Shown in pieces: positions 10,086-19,292 of a stretch of 64,000 nucleotides of DNA. The stretch is from the NCBI GenBank assembly GCA_036245525.1, contig BTPG01000001.1, positions 174,597,402 to 174,661,401 of the forward strand, read 5' to 3'. The stretch is from Semisulcospira habei. Lineage: Eukaryota; Mollusca; Gastropoda; Semisulcospiridae. A program made the translations under genes and the position numbers. Every line of letters starts with the position of its first letter. The stretch's first letter is position 1. Under the pieces are notes generated by a model, which searched no databases, had not been told where the DNA came from, and saw only the letters and a program-made list of their open reading frames with translations.

Positions 10086-12974
10086 CTAAGGCGCCAGGGG
10101 CGCCTGGAGGGAGTGCTGTGCCGCAGAGATGTCGCCCACCAGAGAGAGGTTGTCGCGCTGGACCGTCAGGTCGCGGAGGTAGAAGCGGGCAAAGGTGGTT
10201 TCGGCCCGCCATCCCACTGCAGCCACAATGTCCTTAACCGCGCAGTTGCGGTCAAAGGCGAGACTTGCAGCCATAGCGCGAACTTCATGGGCGCGTATCC
10301 TGAGGGCCTCGGCTCCCTGTGGGGAGAGGTCGCAATAGGCGGACCGTATTACCCAGCGGAGCCAGGAGGAGATCGTTTGGGCAGAGATGTCAGTTCTGCC
10401 GGCGGTCAGAGGCAAAAAGAGACGAGTCCGTCCCCTCCGTACGGACTTGGAGCGACGCAGGTAGATACGGAGTGCACGCACTGGATCTTGCTGCCGAGTC
10501 TCCCGGGAAAGGTCGGGCCCCTTAAGCGGGCGAATAGCGATGACCTGAGGCGCCGTCATGGGAGATCTAGCCTTAGCGAGAAAGGACGGATCCGGGAGAA
10601 GCTGAACGGAGCCATCCACCCGGAACTGCAGGCAGGAAGGGCGAGACGAGAGTGCGTGGAGCTCGCCGACGCGGGCTGCCGTGGCGAGGGCCACCAGGAA
10701 GCAGGTCTTCCGAGTCACGTCCGCGAAGCTGGCCAGATGGAGCGGTTCAAAACGGTCCGAATTCAGCCAGGTGAGGACCCAGGGTAGGTCCCAGCGTGGA
10801 ACGAGGGAGCGGGAAACCGGACGCTGCAAGCCGAAATGCGCCATAAGGTCGGCCAGGTCCTTGCAGGCACCAGGGTCGGGACGGCCGAGGTGACGGTAGG
10901 TGTCGGCAATCATGGAGAGATAGCCACGGATCGTGATGGGAGCCAAACCTTGGTCATGGAAGAGCCAAAGGAAGAAGTCCGCGAGCTGAGGGGTCGTCAG
11001 ATCAACGGGGGAGAGACGACGGTCAGAGCACCAGGCACGAAGCACTCGCCACTTTCCTTCGTAGACACATCTGGTGGAAGGTCTGCGGGCTGAAGCGATA
11101 GCGTCCACTGCCGCACTCGAGAAGCCTCTAGCGGAGAGGGCGTGCCGCACAATCGCCAGGCGTGTAGGAGAAGTCGCTCGGGGCAGGGGTGGAAGAGCGG
11201 CTGGCGGGGCTGCTTGAGCATCGTGCGAGGGGTGGGAAGTGGAAGGGGCGGATCCGTGACGAGACTGAGCAGGTCGGTGGTCCAAGATCTGTCCCAGGAG
11301 AACGGGGCCACCAGGAGAAGGACTGCGTTGCACCCCCGGAGCTTGAGCAGGACTTTGGGGACCAGGACCGTCGGAGGGTAGGCGTAGGCAACTAGTCCGT
11401 CCCAAGAGATCGAGAGCGCATCGACCGCCCAGGCCAGCGGGTCGGGAATCGGGGAGACGAAGAGGGGAAGCTGGTTGTTCCACCTGGTGGCGAAGAGGTC
11501 GACAAGGGGAGTCTCCCAACGCTCGCAGATCAGGCGAAAGATGTCCCGGCGCAGGGTCCATTCTGTGTGAAGAAGCTGGCCCCGCCGAGAGAGGGAGTCT
11601 GCCAAAACGTTCAGGTGACCTGGAATGTGACGGGCTCGTAGGGAGATGCCGCGGTCCTCGCACCAGCGAAGGAGTCGGTAGAGAAGGATGCAGAGGTCGG
11701 GCGAGCGGGTCCCTCCCTGCTTCTATATGTAAGCGACGACCGTGGAGTTGCCGGAGAGGACAAGGAGGTCCTGCGTCCGAAGATCGGGTTCCCAAGCGCG
11801 GAGGGCCTGCCAAACCGCATTCAGCTCCAGCCAGTTGATGTGCCGCGAAGCCAGGTCCTCGTTCCAGCGGCCGGCCGCATAGCGAAAACTCGGGAGAAGG
11901 TGAGCGCCCCACCCGGCGAGACTGGCGTCGACGCAGAGAGAGAGACGGGGCAGTGGTGAGGTCAGGGGAATCCCGGAGCCGAGCCAAGAAACGTCCGTCC
12001 AGCGAAGCAGATGGGGCCGCAGCATAGGAGGTATCGGCACCAGGGTGGAGAGATCGCCGGAGGATGGTCTCCAGTGGAGGAGAAGATGCAATTGAAGAGG
12101 ACGAGAGTACAGACGACCGAGGGGAAGGAGATCTGCCGCAGCACTCATCAGGCCGAGGAGCTGGAGCCACACCCTGGCGGGGACAGCCGCTTCCTGAGCT
12201 ACCAGACGGGCGAGATCGGCGAGTTTCTGGATCCGCGGCTCGGGAAGACGCACTAGGTTGCGGTCGGTCACAAACTCCATCCCCAGGTGCACGAAGTGGC
12301 GAGAGGGAGTGAGGTCGGACTTGCCGGCGTTGACCAGGAAGCCGAGGCGAGATAACAGGAGTAGAAGCGCATCCCTGTCCAGGAGAAGAGAGGCCACCGA
12401 CTGGTTCCACAGAAGAAGGTCGTCCAAGTAGTTGGAGATCGGGCTGGAAGAAGAACGACGGGCTCTGGCTACCACGGCGTTCATGATCCGCGTAAACACC
12501 CACGGACTGAGGTTGAGACCGAAGGGGAGGGCCCGAAACTGGAAAACAGTCCCGTCGATGGCAAAGCGGAGGTACCGGCGGGAGGCAGGATGGATTGGGA
12601 CGTGCAGGTAGGCATCGGACAGGTCCAGGCTGACGGCGAAGTCCATGGGCTGGACGGCAGCACGAAGGGACCTGGCTGTCTCCATCCGGAAGGACGGGGC
12701 GGTGATGAACCGATTCAGGGCGGAGAGATCGATGATCGGCCTCCACTTGCCTCCAGGCTTGGGGACTACGAATAGTCAGCTGTAGAAGGCGAGGGAGTCG
12801 TGGCAGGCGACAACCTCCGTAGCGGCTTTCTGGAGAAGAGCAGCGACTTCTCCGCGAAGGGCATCGGCCTTGGGCGGATCTGGCGGAATCTCGGTCCACA
12901 GGGGGGAGCGCCGAAGCGGGGGCGGGGAACGAAAGGAGATGAGAAGACCGTCTGAGACAATGGAGAGGATCCAC
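10086..12974 (-). CDS. DIRS A tyrosine recombinase (YR) frame
   Basis: The last ~390 codons (about 11260-10086) encode a lambda-integrase-type tyrosine recombinase that would insert the circular cDNA. Seen: an N-terminal core-binding part (RPSTRCVYEGKWRVLRAW...), then the catalytic Arg in ATAARVGELHAL, HEVRAMA (the His-x-x-Arg pair) and the nucleophile Tyr in TFARFYLRDL. The same frame stays open for a further ~570 codons upstream, overlapping RT-RNase H in another frame; that part is Ser/Pro/Arg-rich with no recognised domain, so the true start is unclear. The YR domain appears intact. Confidence 0.85.
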   Translation of the reverse strand: MDPLHCLRRSSHLLSFPAPASALPPVDRDSARSAQGRCPSRRSRCSSPESRYGGCRLPRLPRLLQLTIRSPQAWRQVEADHRSLRPESVHHRPVLPDGDSQVPSCCRPAHGLRRQPGPVRCLPARPNPSCLPPVPPLCHRRDCFPVSGPPLRSQPQSVGVYADHERRGSQSPSFFFQPDLQLLGRPSSVEPVGGLSSPGQGCASTPVISPRLPGQRRQVRPHSLSPLRAPGDGVCDRPQPSASSRAADPETRRSRPSGSSGSGCPRQGVAPAPRPDECCGRSPSPRSSVLSSSSIASSPPLETILRRSLHPGADTSYAAAPSASLDGRFLARLRDSPDLTTAPSLSLRRRQSRRVGRSPSPEFSLCGRPLERGPGFAAHQLAGAECGLAGPPRLGTRSSDAGPPCPLRQLHGRRLHIEAGRDPLARPLHPSLPTPSLVRGPRHLPTSPSHSRSPERFGRLPLSAGPASSHRMDPAPGHLSPDLRALGDSPCRPLRHQVEQPASPLRLPDSRPAGLGGRCALDLLGRTSCLRLPSDGPGPQSPAQAPGVQRSPSPGGPVLLGQILDHRPAQSRHGSAPSTSHPSHDAQAAPPAALPPLPRATSPTRLAIVRHALSARGFSSAAVDAIASARRPSTRCVYEGKWRVLRAWCSDRRLSPVDLTTPQLADFFLWLFHDQGLAPITIRGYLSMIADTYRHLGRPDPGACKDLADLMAHFGLQRPVSRSLVPRWDLPWVLTWLNSDRFEPLHLASFADVTRKTCFLVALATAARVGELHALSSRPSCLQFRVDGSVQLLPDPSFLAKARSPMTAPQVIAIRPLKGPDLSRETRQQDPVRALRIYLRRSKSVRRGRTRLFLPLTAGRTDISAQTISSWLRWVIRSAYCDLSPQGAEALRIRAHEVRAMAASLAFDRNCAVKDIVAAVGWRAETTFARFYLRDLTVQRDNLSLVGDISAAQHSLQAPLAP

Positions 12975-13162
12975 GGGTCGTCTGGAAACAGGGAGCGCCA
13001 GACGTCTCCGTGCAGGGCGAGCCTCCCGCCGACAGGCGAACCCGAAGAGGTCGGCGGGGGCAGAGGCGAGCAGAAGTCAGGGGGCCCTCCCACGCCCAGG
13101 GTGGCGGGCGGGCTTGGGCCAGGTCGGGACGGCAGGACGGGCAGGGCCAGGACTGGGCGCAC
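10997..13162 (-). pseudogene. DIRS A reverse transcriptase-RNase H with two stops
   Basis: In the +1 frame relative to gag. RT: FVVPKPGG block, SLDLSDAYLHVPIHP (catalytic Asp), FGLNLSPWVFT and YLDDLLLW (catalytic DD). RNase H: CVDASLAGWGAHL, WLELNAVWQAL, LLVLSGNST and HIPGHLNVLADSLSR. The third position should be Asp as in copies B and C (LVLSDN) but is Gly here, so RNase H is probably inactive. In-frame stops: TGA at 12776-12778, where the other copies have Arg, and TAG at 11723-11725, where Gln is expected. Both are explained by C-to-T changes. A ~200-codon tail (DLFATRWN...PTVLVPKVLLKLRG) follows, as in other DIRS elements. Confidence 0.88.
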
Positions 13163-15281
13163 GGGAAGAGGAGAGAGGACGGGAGGCCGAGGCAGGGGCC
13201 GTCGCGGAGGGTCTGACGAACCGCAGGGCGCGACCCGAGGCCTTGCGGGTTGGCGGAAAGCGAGACGAGGGAGCGCTGGGCCAACGGTCCTTGTTAGCTT
13301 CCTTCAGAGACTGCCAGGAAGGGCCGAAGAGGAGTGGAGCGCCGACCGGGGCCCGGCGGAGCTGGGATTTCACATCACGGGGAAGACCCGGGCAGGACTG
13401 GAGCACCACATCACGCCGCATCAAGTCACAGTTGGCGGCCGCTGCCATGGCGTTGACGGACGAATGGTAGGCCGCTCGGTTGGCTGCAACTGCCAAGGTG
13501 TGAAGATCCGACAGCAAGGGCGGAGCGGAGGGAAGCCAGGCTGCCTCGATACGGTTAATGAAGGCTTGTGTGAGGAGCTCCAAGAAACCCGAACAAGCGA
13601 GGGCGTTTCGGACGAGTGAGGCGGTACGTTCCAGGCCGCGAGGCAGGACACGGTTGAGCTGGGAAGAGCCGCCGGCGAGCACCAGCGCAGGCGGATCCAC
13701 CGGAGGCAGCGGGCACGAGAAGGATTGCGAGTGGCCGGCGTACCAGGACTGCCGAAAGGCGATGTCAACACCGGAAGGCCAGCGGCGGTCAGAGAAGAAG
13801 TCCAAGTCGGAAGCAGAATCTCGCTGGAGGTGCGCAGACAGGGCGTCCGATAGGTCGCGGAAGGCAGGTGGCTGGGGAAGCGACTTGAATTTCTTAACCT
13901 GCTGAGCAGCGTCCACAAAGGCTGCCGCTTTCCTCTTCAGCGGTGGGGAAGGTGGGCAGGAATCTGCGGGAAGGCAGGCCACGATGAGACGGGCAGCGTC
14001 GTCCAAGGCTCGGAGAGTCTCGCCACGAGGAGTGGACAGGGTAGCTGGAGACGCTGGATCCTCCACCTGAGAGGGCGAACGGCTGCCGGACTCAAGCAAG
14101 GCCGACACGGAGTCCTCCGGCAGCAGGCTTAAGGTCTCTCCATCGATGGCAGGCGATGGCGGCGGGGAAGACCGAAGCACAGGAGGTAAGCCGACGCGCG
14201 GAGGCGGTGGAGAAGGAGCCGAGGGGCTACGCTGACGCCGGCGCGGTGAAGTAAGAGGCGAAGGGCGTCGGGAACGATGAGGGTGTCGATCCCGATGAGA
14301 ACTACTGCGCCGAGAACGAGGTGGAGTCCTGTCGTCTCTACGACTCCTACGAGAGGAGTGCGGTGAGGGGCGCCGAGAGGAACAGCGCTGCGGAGAACGG
14401 CTGCGCCGACGGGAGGCATAAGAGGAAGTCGAGCGAGAGGACGACGAATGCCGGGGGCTACGTCTCCTATCCACGCGACGAGGGCTATGCCGACGGTCGA
14501 CATCAAGGCGCCTGGAAGAACGGGGACGGTCTCTCCTGTCCCGAGGAGGAGGAAAAGGTGACAACTGTCGCAGTGCCCGGGGCTCAAGGAGGGGGGCACG
14601 TTGCGGACTAGCAGCTGGGGCCGAAAGGCCACGGTGAAGGGTAGAAGGCGACGACGGTCGCGGTGCCCGGGGCTCATGGAGGGGGGCACGTAGCCGGCTA
14701 GGCGACTCGCCGGAGGAGTCAGCGGGCTTAGGAGGGGGGGGCCATAAGGCCAAAACGTCTAGTAACAGGCGACAAGGGTCGCGGTGCCCGGGGCTCAAGG
14801 AGGGGGGCACAACTAGACGGAGAAGCCGAAAGGCCGACGCGTGTATCGACGAGCGACAAAAGTCGTGGTGCCCGGGGCTCAAGGAGGGGGGCACGGAGCC
14901 GGCTTGGCGACTCGCCGGAGGAGTCAGCGGGCTTAGGGGGGGCCACAAGGCCCACGCGTCTACTAACAGGCGACAACAGTCGCGGTGCCCGGGGCTCAAG
15001 GAGGGGGGCACAATGCCGGCTTGGCGACTCGCCGGAGGAGTCAGCGGGCAAGGGCGGTGCGGACACCGTAGCTGGAATAATCTTACCAGGCAGACGAGGT
15101 GTGCGTTTCTCCACTTCCGAGGAGGGGAGCTTGACTGGGTCCCGGCGTGCTGTGACAGGTCGCTCGCGCCGGTAGAACCTCCAAAGCTCCGACCAACGAA
15201 CCTCCGGCCACGAAGAGCAGACAGCGCAGGCGAGGTCCAAGGAGCAGCCAGAACACGGAAGACAGACTTCATGCCGGTCAC
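13077..15281 (-). pseudogene. DIRS A gag-like ORF1, frameshifted near its N-terminus
   Basis: Codes for the putative nucleocapsid-like protein. A cysteine-rich N-terminal finger (CPRCGDFQWPSDRHEVCLPC, then further CxxC) and a SELWRFYRRERP block are read from 15345 in a second frame that closes at 14728. The remainder, an Arg/Ser-dipeptide-rich domain (about 14500-14250) followed by the conserved core (LLPEDSVSALLE, SCPPSPPLKRKAAAFVD, FFSDRRWPSG, AYHSSVNAMAAAANCDLMRRD), is in the present frame. A frameshift at about 14750, inside a tandem-repeat tract, separates them. It ends at TGA 13077 in Arg/Pro-rich sequence that overlaps the RT frame. Confidence 0.82.
14565..15012. repeat. tandem repeats inside DIRS A gag
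   Basis: The core gtgcccggggctcaaggagg followed by ggggcac recurs five times (near 14570, 14663, 14782, 14870 and 14986), at spacings of about 90-120 bp. In sense it encodes repeats of PADSSGESPSRLRAPLLEPR type. Element B has the analogous ADPSGGSV repeats with a different sequence; element C lacks a clear array. Confidence 0.85.
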
Positions 15282-15762
15282 TAGGCCACTGAAAGTCGCC
15301 GCATCGGGGACAGGTGCGCACTTGATGACTGCAACACAAACCCAAAGATGAAAGGCGACCGGCGGCGGGAACTAACCCGCCTACATAACTTCCGAACCAG
15401 GTAAACGAGTGAAGCTCACGACGAAACGCGAGAGAGAACCAAAAAGTTCGAGACGAGACCGACGTCCGGCCCAGCCGGGCGAGACGTAGGCGGCGACCGA
15501 GACGTTACCTTTCCATGGCGGAGCGCCGAAGCACAAACCACCGTGAGCAATGGAAGCCGAGAAGCAGAAGAAGGCCCCAGGCCCAGCGAACAGCACGAGG
15601 CACAGACGAGGGCTAGCAGAGAAGGAGGCGACGCCAGAAGCAGAGAAGGAGGCGACGCCAGAAGCAGAGACGAGAGGCTAGGCGAAGACAGGCCGGTAAG
15701 GAAGGTCGAACCGTACACAGTCTACGAAGGGTCAGAGGCTCAGGTAACGCGTGCGTACGCTA

Positions 15763-15960
15763 ACAGCGAAGTAGACAACTGGCTAAAGGAGACACCACCG
15801 GGCACGTGACCGGATGGGCAGGGGAGACTACTCTCGTCCCTGTTAGGGATCCTCGAGAGCCTCCTGGGGGGACCCGTTGGGTCTTAGGCTAAAATTGGTA
15901 AGCAAGTAGACTATTTCCAGACAGTCATGTCATCGGTAATGTGTTTTGAGGAAACAAATG
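15763..15960 (-). repeat. LITR of DIRS A
   Basis: Tip gtgttttgaggaaacaaat outside a core shared in inverted orientation with the RITR at 9664-9833. It abuts the second half of B's ICR at 15961. Confidence 0.88.
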
Positions 15961-16005
15961 AATTTGTTTCCTCAAAAACATTACCGATGACATGACTTTG
16001 TGGAA
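15961..16005 (-). repeat. ICR of DIRS B, LITR-complementary half
   Basis: Inverted copy of the outermost ~45 bp of the LITR at 21881-21925 (tip tttcctcaaaaacatta, then ccgatgacatgactttgtgg). In an uninterrupted DIRS it directly abuts the RITR-complementary half. Confidence 0.85.
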
Positions 16006-16102
16006 GAATTGCGATGAGGAGGAGGGTGCCGCGCAACTCTTAATGGTAAACAGCGCCGTCCTCCCAGTCGCAACCTCCCGACAATTTTAGCGAAGTGCAT
16101 AC

Positions 16103-17536
16103 CTACGGCGCCGGTGGCGCCGGGAGGGAGTGTTGCGCCGCGGCGATGTCCCCCACTAGTGCGAGATTCTCTCTTTGGCCCGCCAGGTCCCTGAGGTAGA
16201 AGCGGGCGAATACAGATTCAGTCTGCCAGCCCACGGCTGCCACGATGTCCTTGACAGCGCAGTTTCGGTCAAACGCGAGGCTCGTGGCCATGGCTCGTAC
16301 CTCATGTGCGCGAATGTGCAGCCTCTTCGCTCCCTGCGGGGAGATATCTTGATACGCGGAGCGTATAACCCAGCGGAGCCAGGACGAGATCGTCTGGGCT
16401 GTTATGTCATTCTTGCTGGGTCTCAGAGGTAGGAAGAGGCGCGAACGCCCTCTGCGGAAGGCTTTAGATCGTCGCAGATAAACTCTAAGGGCGCGCACGG
16501 GATCCTGTTGCCTGGTCTCCTGAGACCGAGGGTTGGTTCTTAGCGGCCGTAAGGTGATAACCTGAGGCACAGTCAGAGGAGACCTGTTCTTGGCCAGGAA
16601 GGCAGGGTCAGTGAGGAGTTGAACAGACCCGTCCGCTCGGAACTGTAGGCAGGTAGGCCGCGCCGAGAGTGCGTGTAGCTCACTCACCCGAGAGGCGGTA
16701 GCAAGAGCCAGCAGGAAGCACGTCTTTCGTGTCACATCTGCGAAACGCGCCAAAGGTAAGGGTTCAAATCTGTCAGAATTCAACCACGTTAGCACCCAGG
16801 GCAGGTCCCAGCGGGGAAGGAGTGAGCGGTGTGTTGGGCGCTGGATGTCGAAGTGACCCATAAGGTCGGCTAAGTCTTTGCAGGCGCCCGGGTCTGGGTG
16901 TCCAAGGTGTCGATAAGTGTCAGCGATCATGGACAGGTAACCCCTCACAGTGATGGGGGCCAGGCCTAAGTCTCGAAAGAGCCAGAGGAAGAAGTCCGCC
17001 AGCTGAGGATTAGTCAGTTCCGTGGGTGACAGGCCGTGCTCAGAGCACCAGGAACACAGGACTCGCCACTTTCCCTCGTAGACTCGGATGGTGGAAGGTC
17101 TGCGGGCCGAAGTGATCGCCTCCACTGCTGCACCCGAGTAGCCTCTAGCTCCGAGGGCTTGCCGCACAACCTCCAGGCGTGAAGGAGGAGCCGCTCCGGG
17201 CAGGGGTGGAACAGCGGCTGACGCGGTTGCTTGAGCATGGTGCGTGGGGCGGGAAGCAGCAGGGGCGGGTCCGTGGCGAGGCTGAGAAGGTCGGTGGTCC
17301 AGGAGCGGTTCCAGGCGAATGGTGCAACTAACAGCAGGACCGCTGAGCAGCCCCGAAGCTTGAGAAGGACTTTGGGTACGAGAACCGTCGGGGGGAAGGC
17401 GTAAGCCACCAGACCGTCCCAGGGAATGGAGAGTGCATCGACAGCCCAGGCAAGTGGATCGGGAATCTGGGAGACGAAGAGCGGCAGTTGATGGTTCCAC
17501 CTCGTGGCGAACAAGTCGACCTGGGGAGTCTCCCAC
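16103..17536 (-). CDS. DIRS B tyrosine recombinase
   Basis: 477-codon open frame; about the last 390 codons are the recombinase. Motifs: core-binding segment RPSTIRVYEGKWRVLCSW; catalytic ATASRVSELHAL, HEVRAMATS and VFARFYLRDL (Arg, His-x-x-Arg, Tyr nucleophile). It would act on the circular DIRS cDNA in the nucleus. The upstream Met is a chance start within the overlap with RT-RNase H; the frame shifts near 17550. The catalytic domain looks intact although RT and gag of this element are broken. Confidence 0.85.
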   Translation of the reverse strand: MGDSPGRLVRHEVEPSTAALRLPDSRSTCLGCRCTLHSLGRSGGLRLPPDGSRTQSPSQASGLLSGPAVSCTIRLEPLLDHRPSQPRHGPAPAASRPTHHAQATASAAVPPLPGAAPPSRLEVVRQALGARGYSGAAVEAITSARRPSTIRVYEGKWRVLCSWCSEHGLSPTELTNPQLADFFLWLFRDLGLAPITVRGYLSMIADTYRHLGHPDPGACKDLADLMGHFDIQRPTHRSLLPRWDLPWVLTWLNSDRFEPLPLARFADVTRKTCFLLALATASRVSELHALSARPTCLQFRADGSVQLLTDPAFLAKNRSPLTVPQVITLRPLRTNPRSQETRQQDPVRALRVYLRRSKAFRRGRSRLFLPLRPSKNDITAQTISSWLRWVIRSAYQDISPQGAKRLHIRAHEVRAMATSLAFDRNCAVKDIVAAVGWQTESVFARFYLRDLAGQRENLALVGDIAAAQHSLPAPPAP

Positions 17537-19292
17537 CGGGAACAGATCATCCGAAGATGTCCTGCCGAAGGGTCCATTCCGTGTGCAGGAGCTGGCCGCG
17601 GCGAGACAGCGAGTCGGCTAAGACATTCAGGTGTCCGGGGATGTGTCGGGCTCGAATGGTAATACCCCGGTCCTCGCACCAACGCATCATCCGGTAGAGG
17701 AGCATACAAAGGTCGGGAGAGCGAGTGCCACCTTGTTTCTGGATGTAAGCCACCACAGTCGTGTTGTCCGAGAGGACGAGTAGCTCCTGGTGTCTGAGGA
17801 GATCCTCCCAGAACTGCAGGGCTTGCCACACAGCCTGCATCTCCAGCCAGTTGATGTGAGTGTGCGCTAAGTCCGCGGGCAAGGGCCCCGAAGTCGAGAG
17901 GAACCGAGGAAGGAGATGGGCGCCCCACCCAGTAAGGCTGGCGTCGACACAAAGCGAGGTCTGGGGTGGAGGGGCGGCCAGGGGAACTCCCGACGCTAGC
18001 CAAGAGAGGTCGGTCCACCGACGAAGATGAGGCAGCAGCATCTGGGGCACCGGAACCAACGTCGTTAAGTCGCCTGACGACGGGCGCCAATGGAGTAGGA
18101 GATGCAGCTGGATCGGCCGGGAGTAGAGACGACCTAGGGGGATAAGGTCCGCTGCGGCGTTCAGCAGGCCCAAAAGCTGGAGCCAGACTCTGGCGGGGGC
18201 CACGTCCTGTCGTGCTAACTGACCGGCTAGGTCCGCAATCTTCTGGATCCGGGGGGCTGGGAGGCGCACCGTGTTGAGGTCGGTCGCAAATTCCATGCCC
18301 AAGTGCACGAAGCGGCGGGACGGAGAGAGATCCGACTTACCGTCGTTCACTAGGAAGCCCAAGTGTGCCAGAAGCAGCAGCAGCGCATCCCTGTCCGACG
18401 CGAGAGAGGTCTCTGACTGGTTTCGTAGGAGGAGGTCGTCTAGGTAATTCGATGTCGGACTGGAGGAAGACTGTCGGGCCTTGGCGACTATGGCGTCCAT
18501 CAGCCGGGTGAACACCCAGGGGCTGAGGTTGAGACCGAACGGAAGCGCGCGAAACTGGTATACCACGCCGTCGATCGCAAACCGGAGGAACTTCCTGGAG
18601 GCCTGGTGCATCAGGACATGCAGGTACGCATCTGAAAGGTCCAGGCTGACTGCGAAGTCCCGAGGCTGGACCGCGGCTTTCAGGGCTCGTGCAGTCTCCA
18701 TCCGGAATGAGGGGGCCGTAATGTACTTGTTCAGGGCCGAGAGATCGATAACCGGTCGCCATCTCCCTCCAGGCTTCGGAACGACGAACAAGCGGCTGTA
18801 GAAGGCTGGGGAGCAGGGAACGCGTACCATCTCCGTGGCGGCTTTCCTCAGGAGGGAGGAGACCTCTCCCCGAAGAGCGGAGGCCTTCAACGGGTCGCTG
18901 GGGATCTCGGTCCAAAGGGGGGAGCGACGCAAAGGAGGCGGGCTGCGAAAGGCGATCCGGAGGCCGGCCGAGACGGTGTCGCAAATCCAGGGGTCGTCGG
19001 GAAAGAGTGTGAGCCAATTTCCGCTGAAAAAGGCTAGCCTCCCACCGACCGGAGACCCCGAAGTGGTCGGTGGGGGCAAGGCTGGGGGGCAGTCAGGCAG
19101 CCCGCCCGCGACCCGGTCGCCGGGCGGGACGGGGCCAGGCGGGGGCACGGGCCCTGGAGGGTCTAGGACGGCCAAAGGCGGGGACCTGCTCAGGGGCCGA
19201 AGCAGGGGCTGAAGCAGCAGAGGGTCTAACCGACTGCGAGGCACGACCCCTAGCCTGGCGGGAGGGCGGAAAGCGGCGGGGAGGAGGAGCAC
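17014..19292 (-). pseudogene. DIRS B reverse transcriptase-RNase H, one frameshift
   Basis: The open frame 19292-17547 carries FVVPKPGGRWRPVIDLSALNK, SLDLSDAYLHV, FGLNLSPWVFTRLMDA, YLDDLLL (RT active site), then RNase H CVDASLTGWGAHL, WLEMQAVWQAL, LLVLSDNTTV and HIPGHLNVLADSLSRRG. All four RNase H acidic positions are kept. At about 17550 the frame shifts by one; the tail (WETPQVDLFATRWN... to 17014) continues in the next frame. The N-terminus overlaps the end of gag, as in copies A and C. Only this shift separates it from an open ORF. Confidence 0.88.

Larger units (their letters stand above)
9629..15960 (-). mobile_element. DIRS retrotransposon A (6.33 kb), nested in B
   Basis: Complete element: LITR about 15960-15763, gag, RT-RNase H, tyrosine recombinase, ICR 9972-9873 and RITR 9833-9629. 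It sits exactly at the junction of the two ICR halves of element B. LITR and RITR cores match almost perfectly over ~170 bp, which suggests a fairly young copy. Two premature stops in RT-RNase H, a frameshift in gag and loss of an RNase H catalytic Asp show it is now defective. The recombinase frame stays open. Confidence 0.9.

Noticed and set aside
10113..10787. Long plus-strand ORFs over the DIRS elements (also 12870-13619, 19070-19468, 20379-21170)
   Set aside because: They are complementary-strand shadows in GC-rich coding DNA; no domain or independent conservation.
14565..15012. CRISPR-like direct repeats
   Set aside because: Irregular spacing, a gag coding context, eukaryotic surroundings and no cas genes; these are protein-coding tandem repeats.
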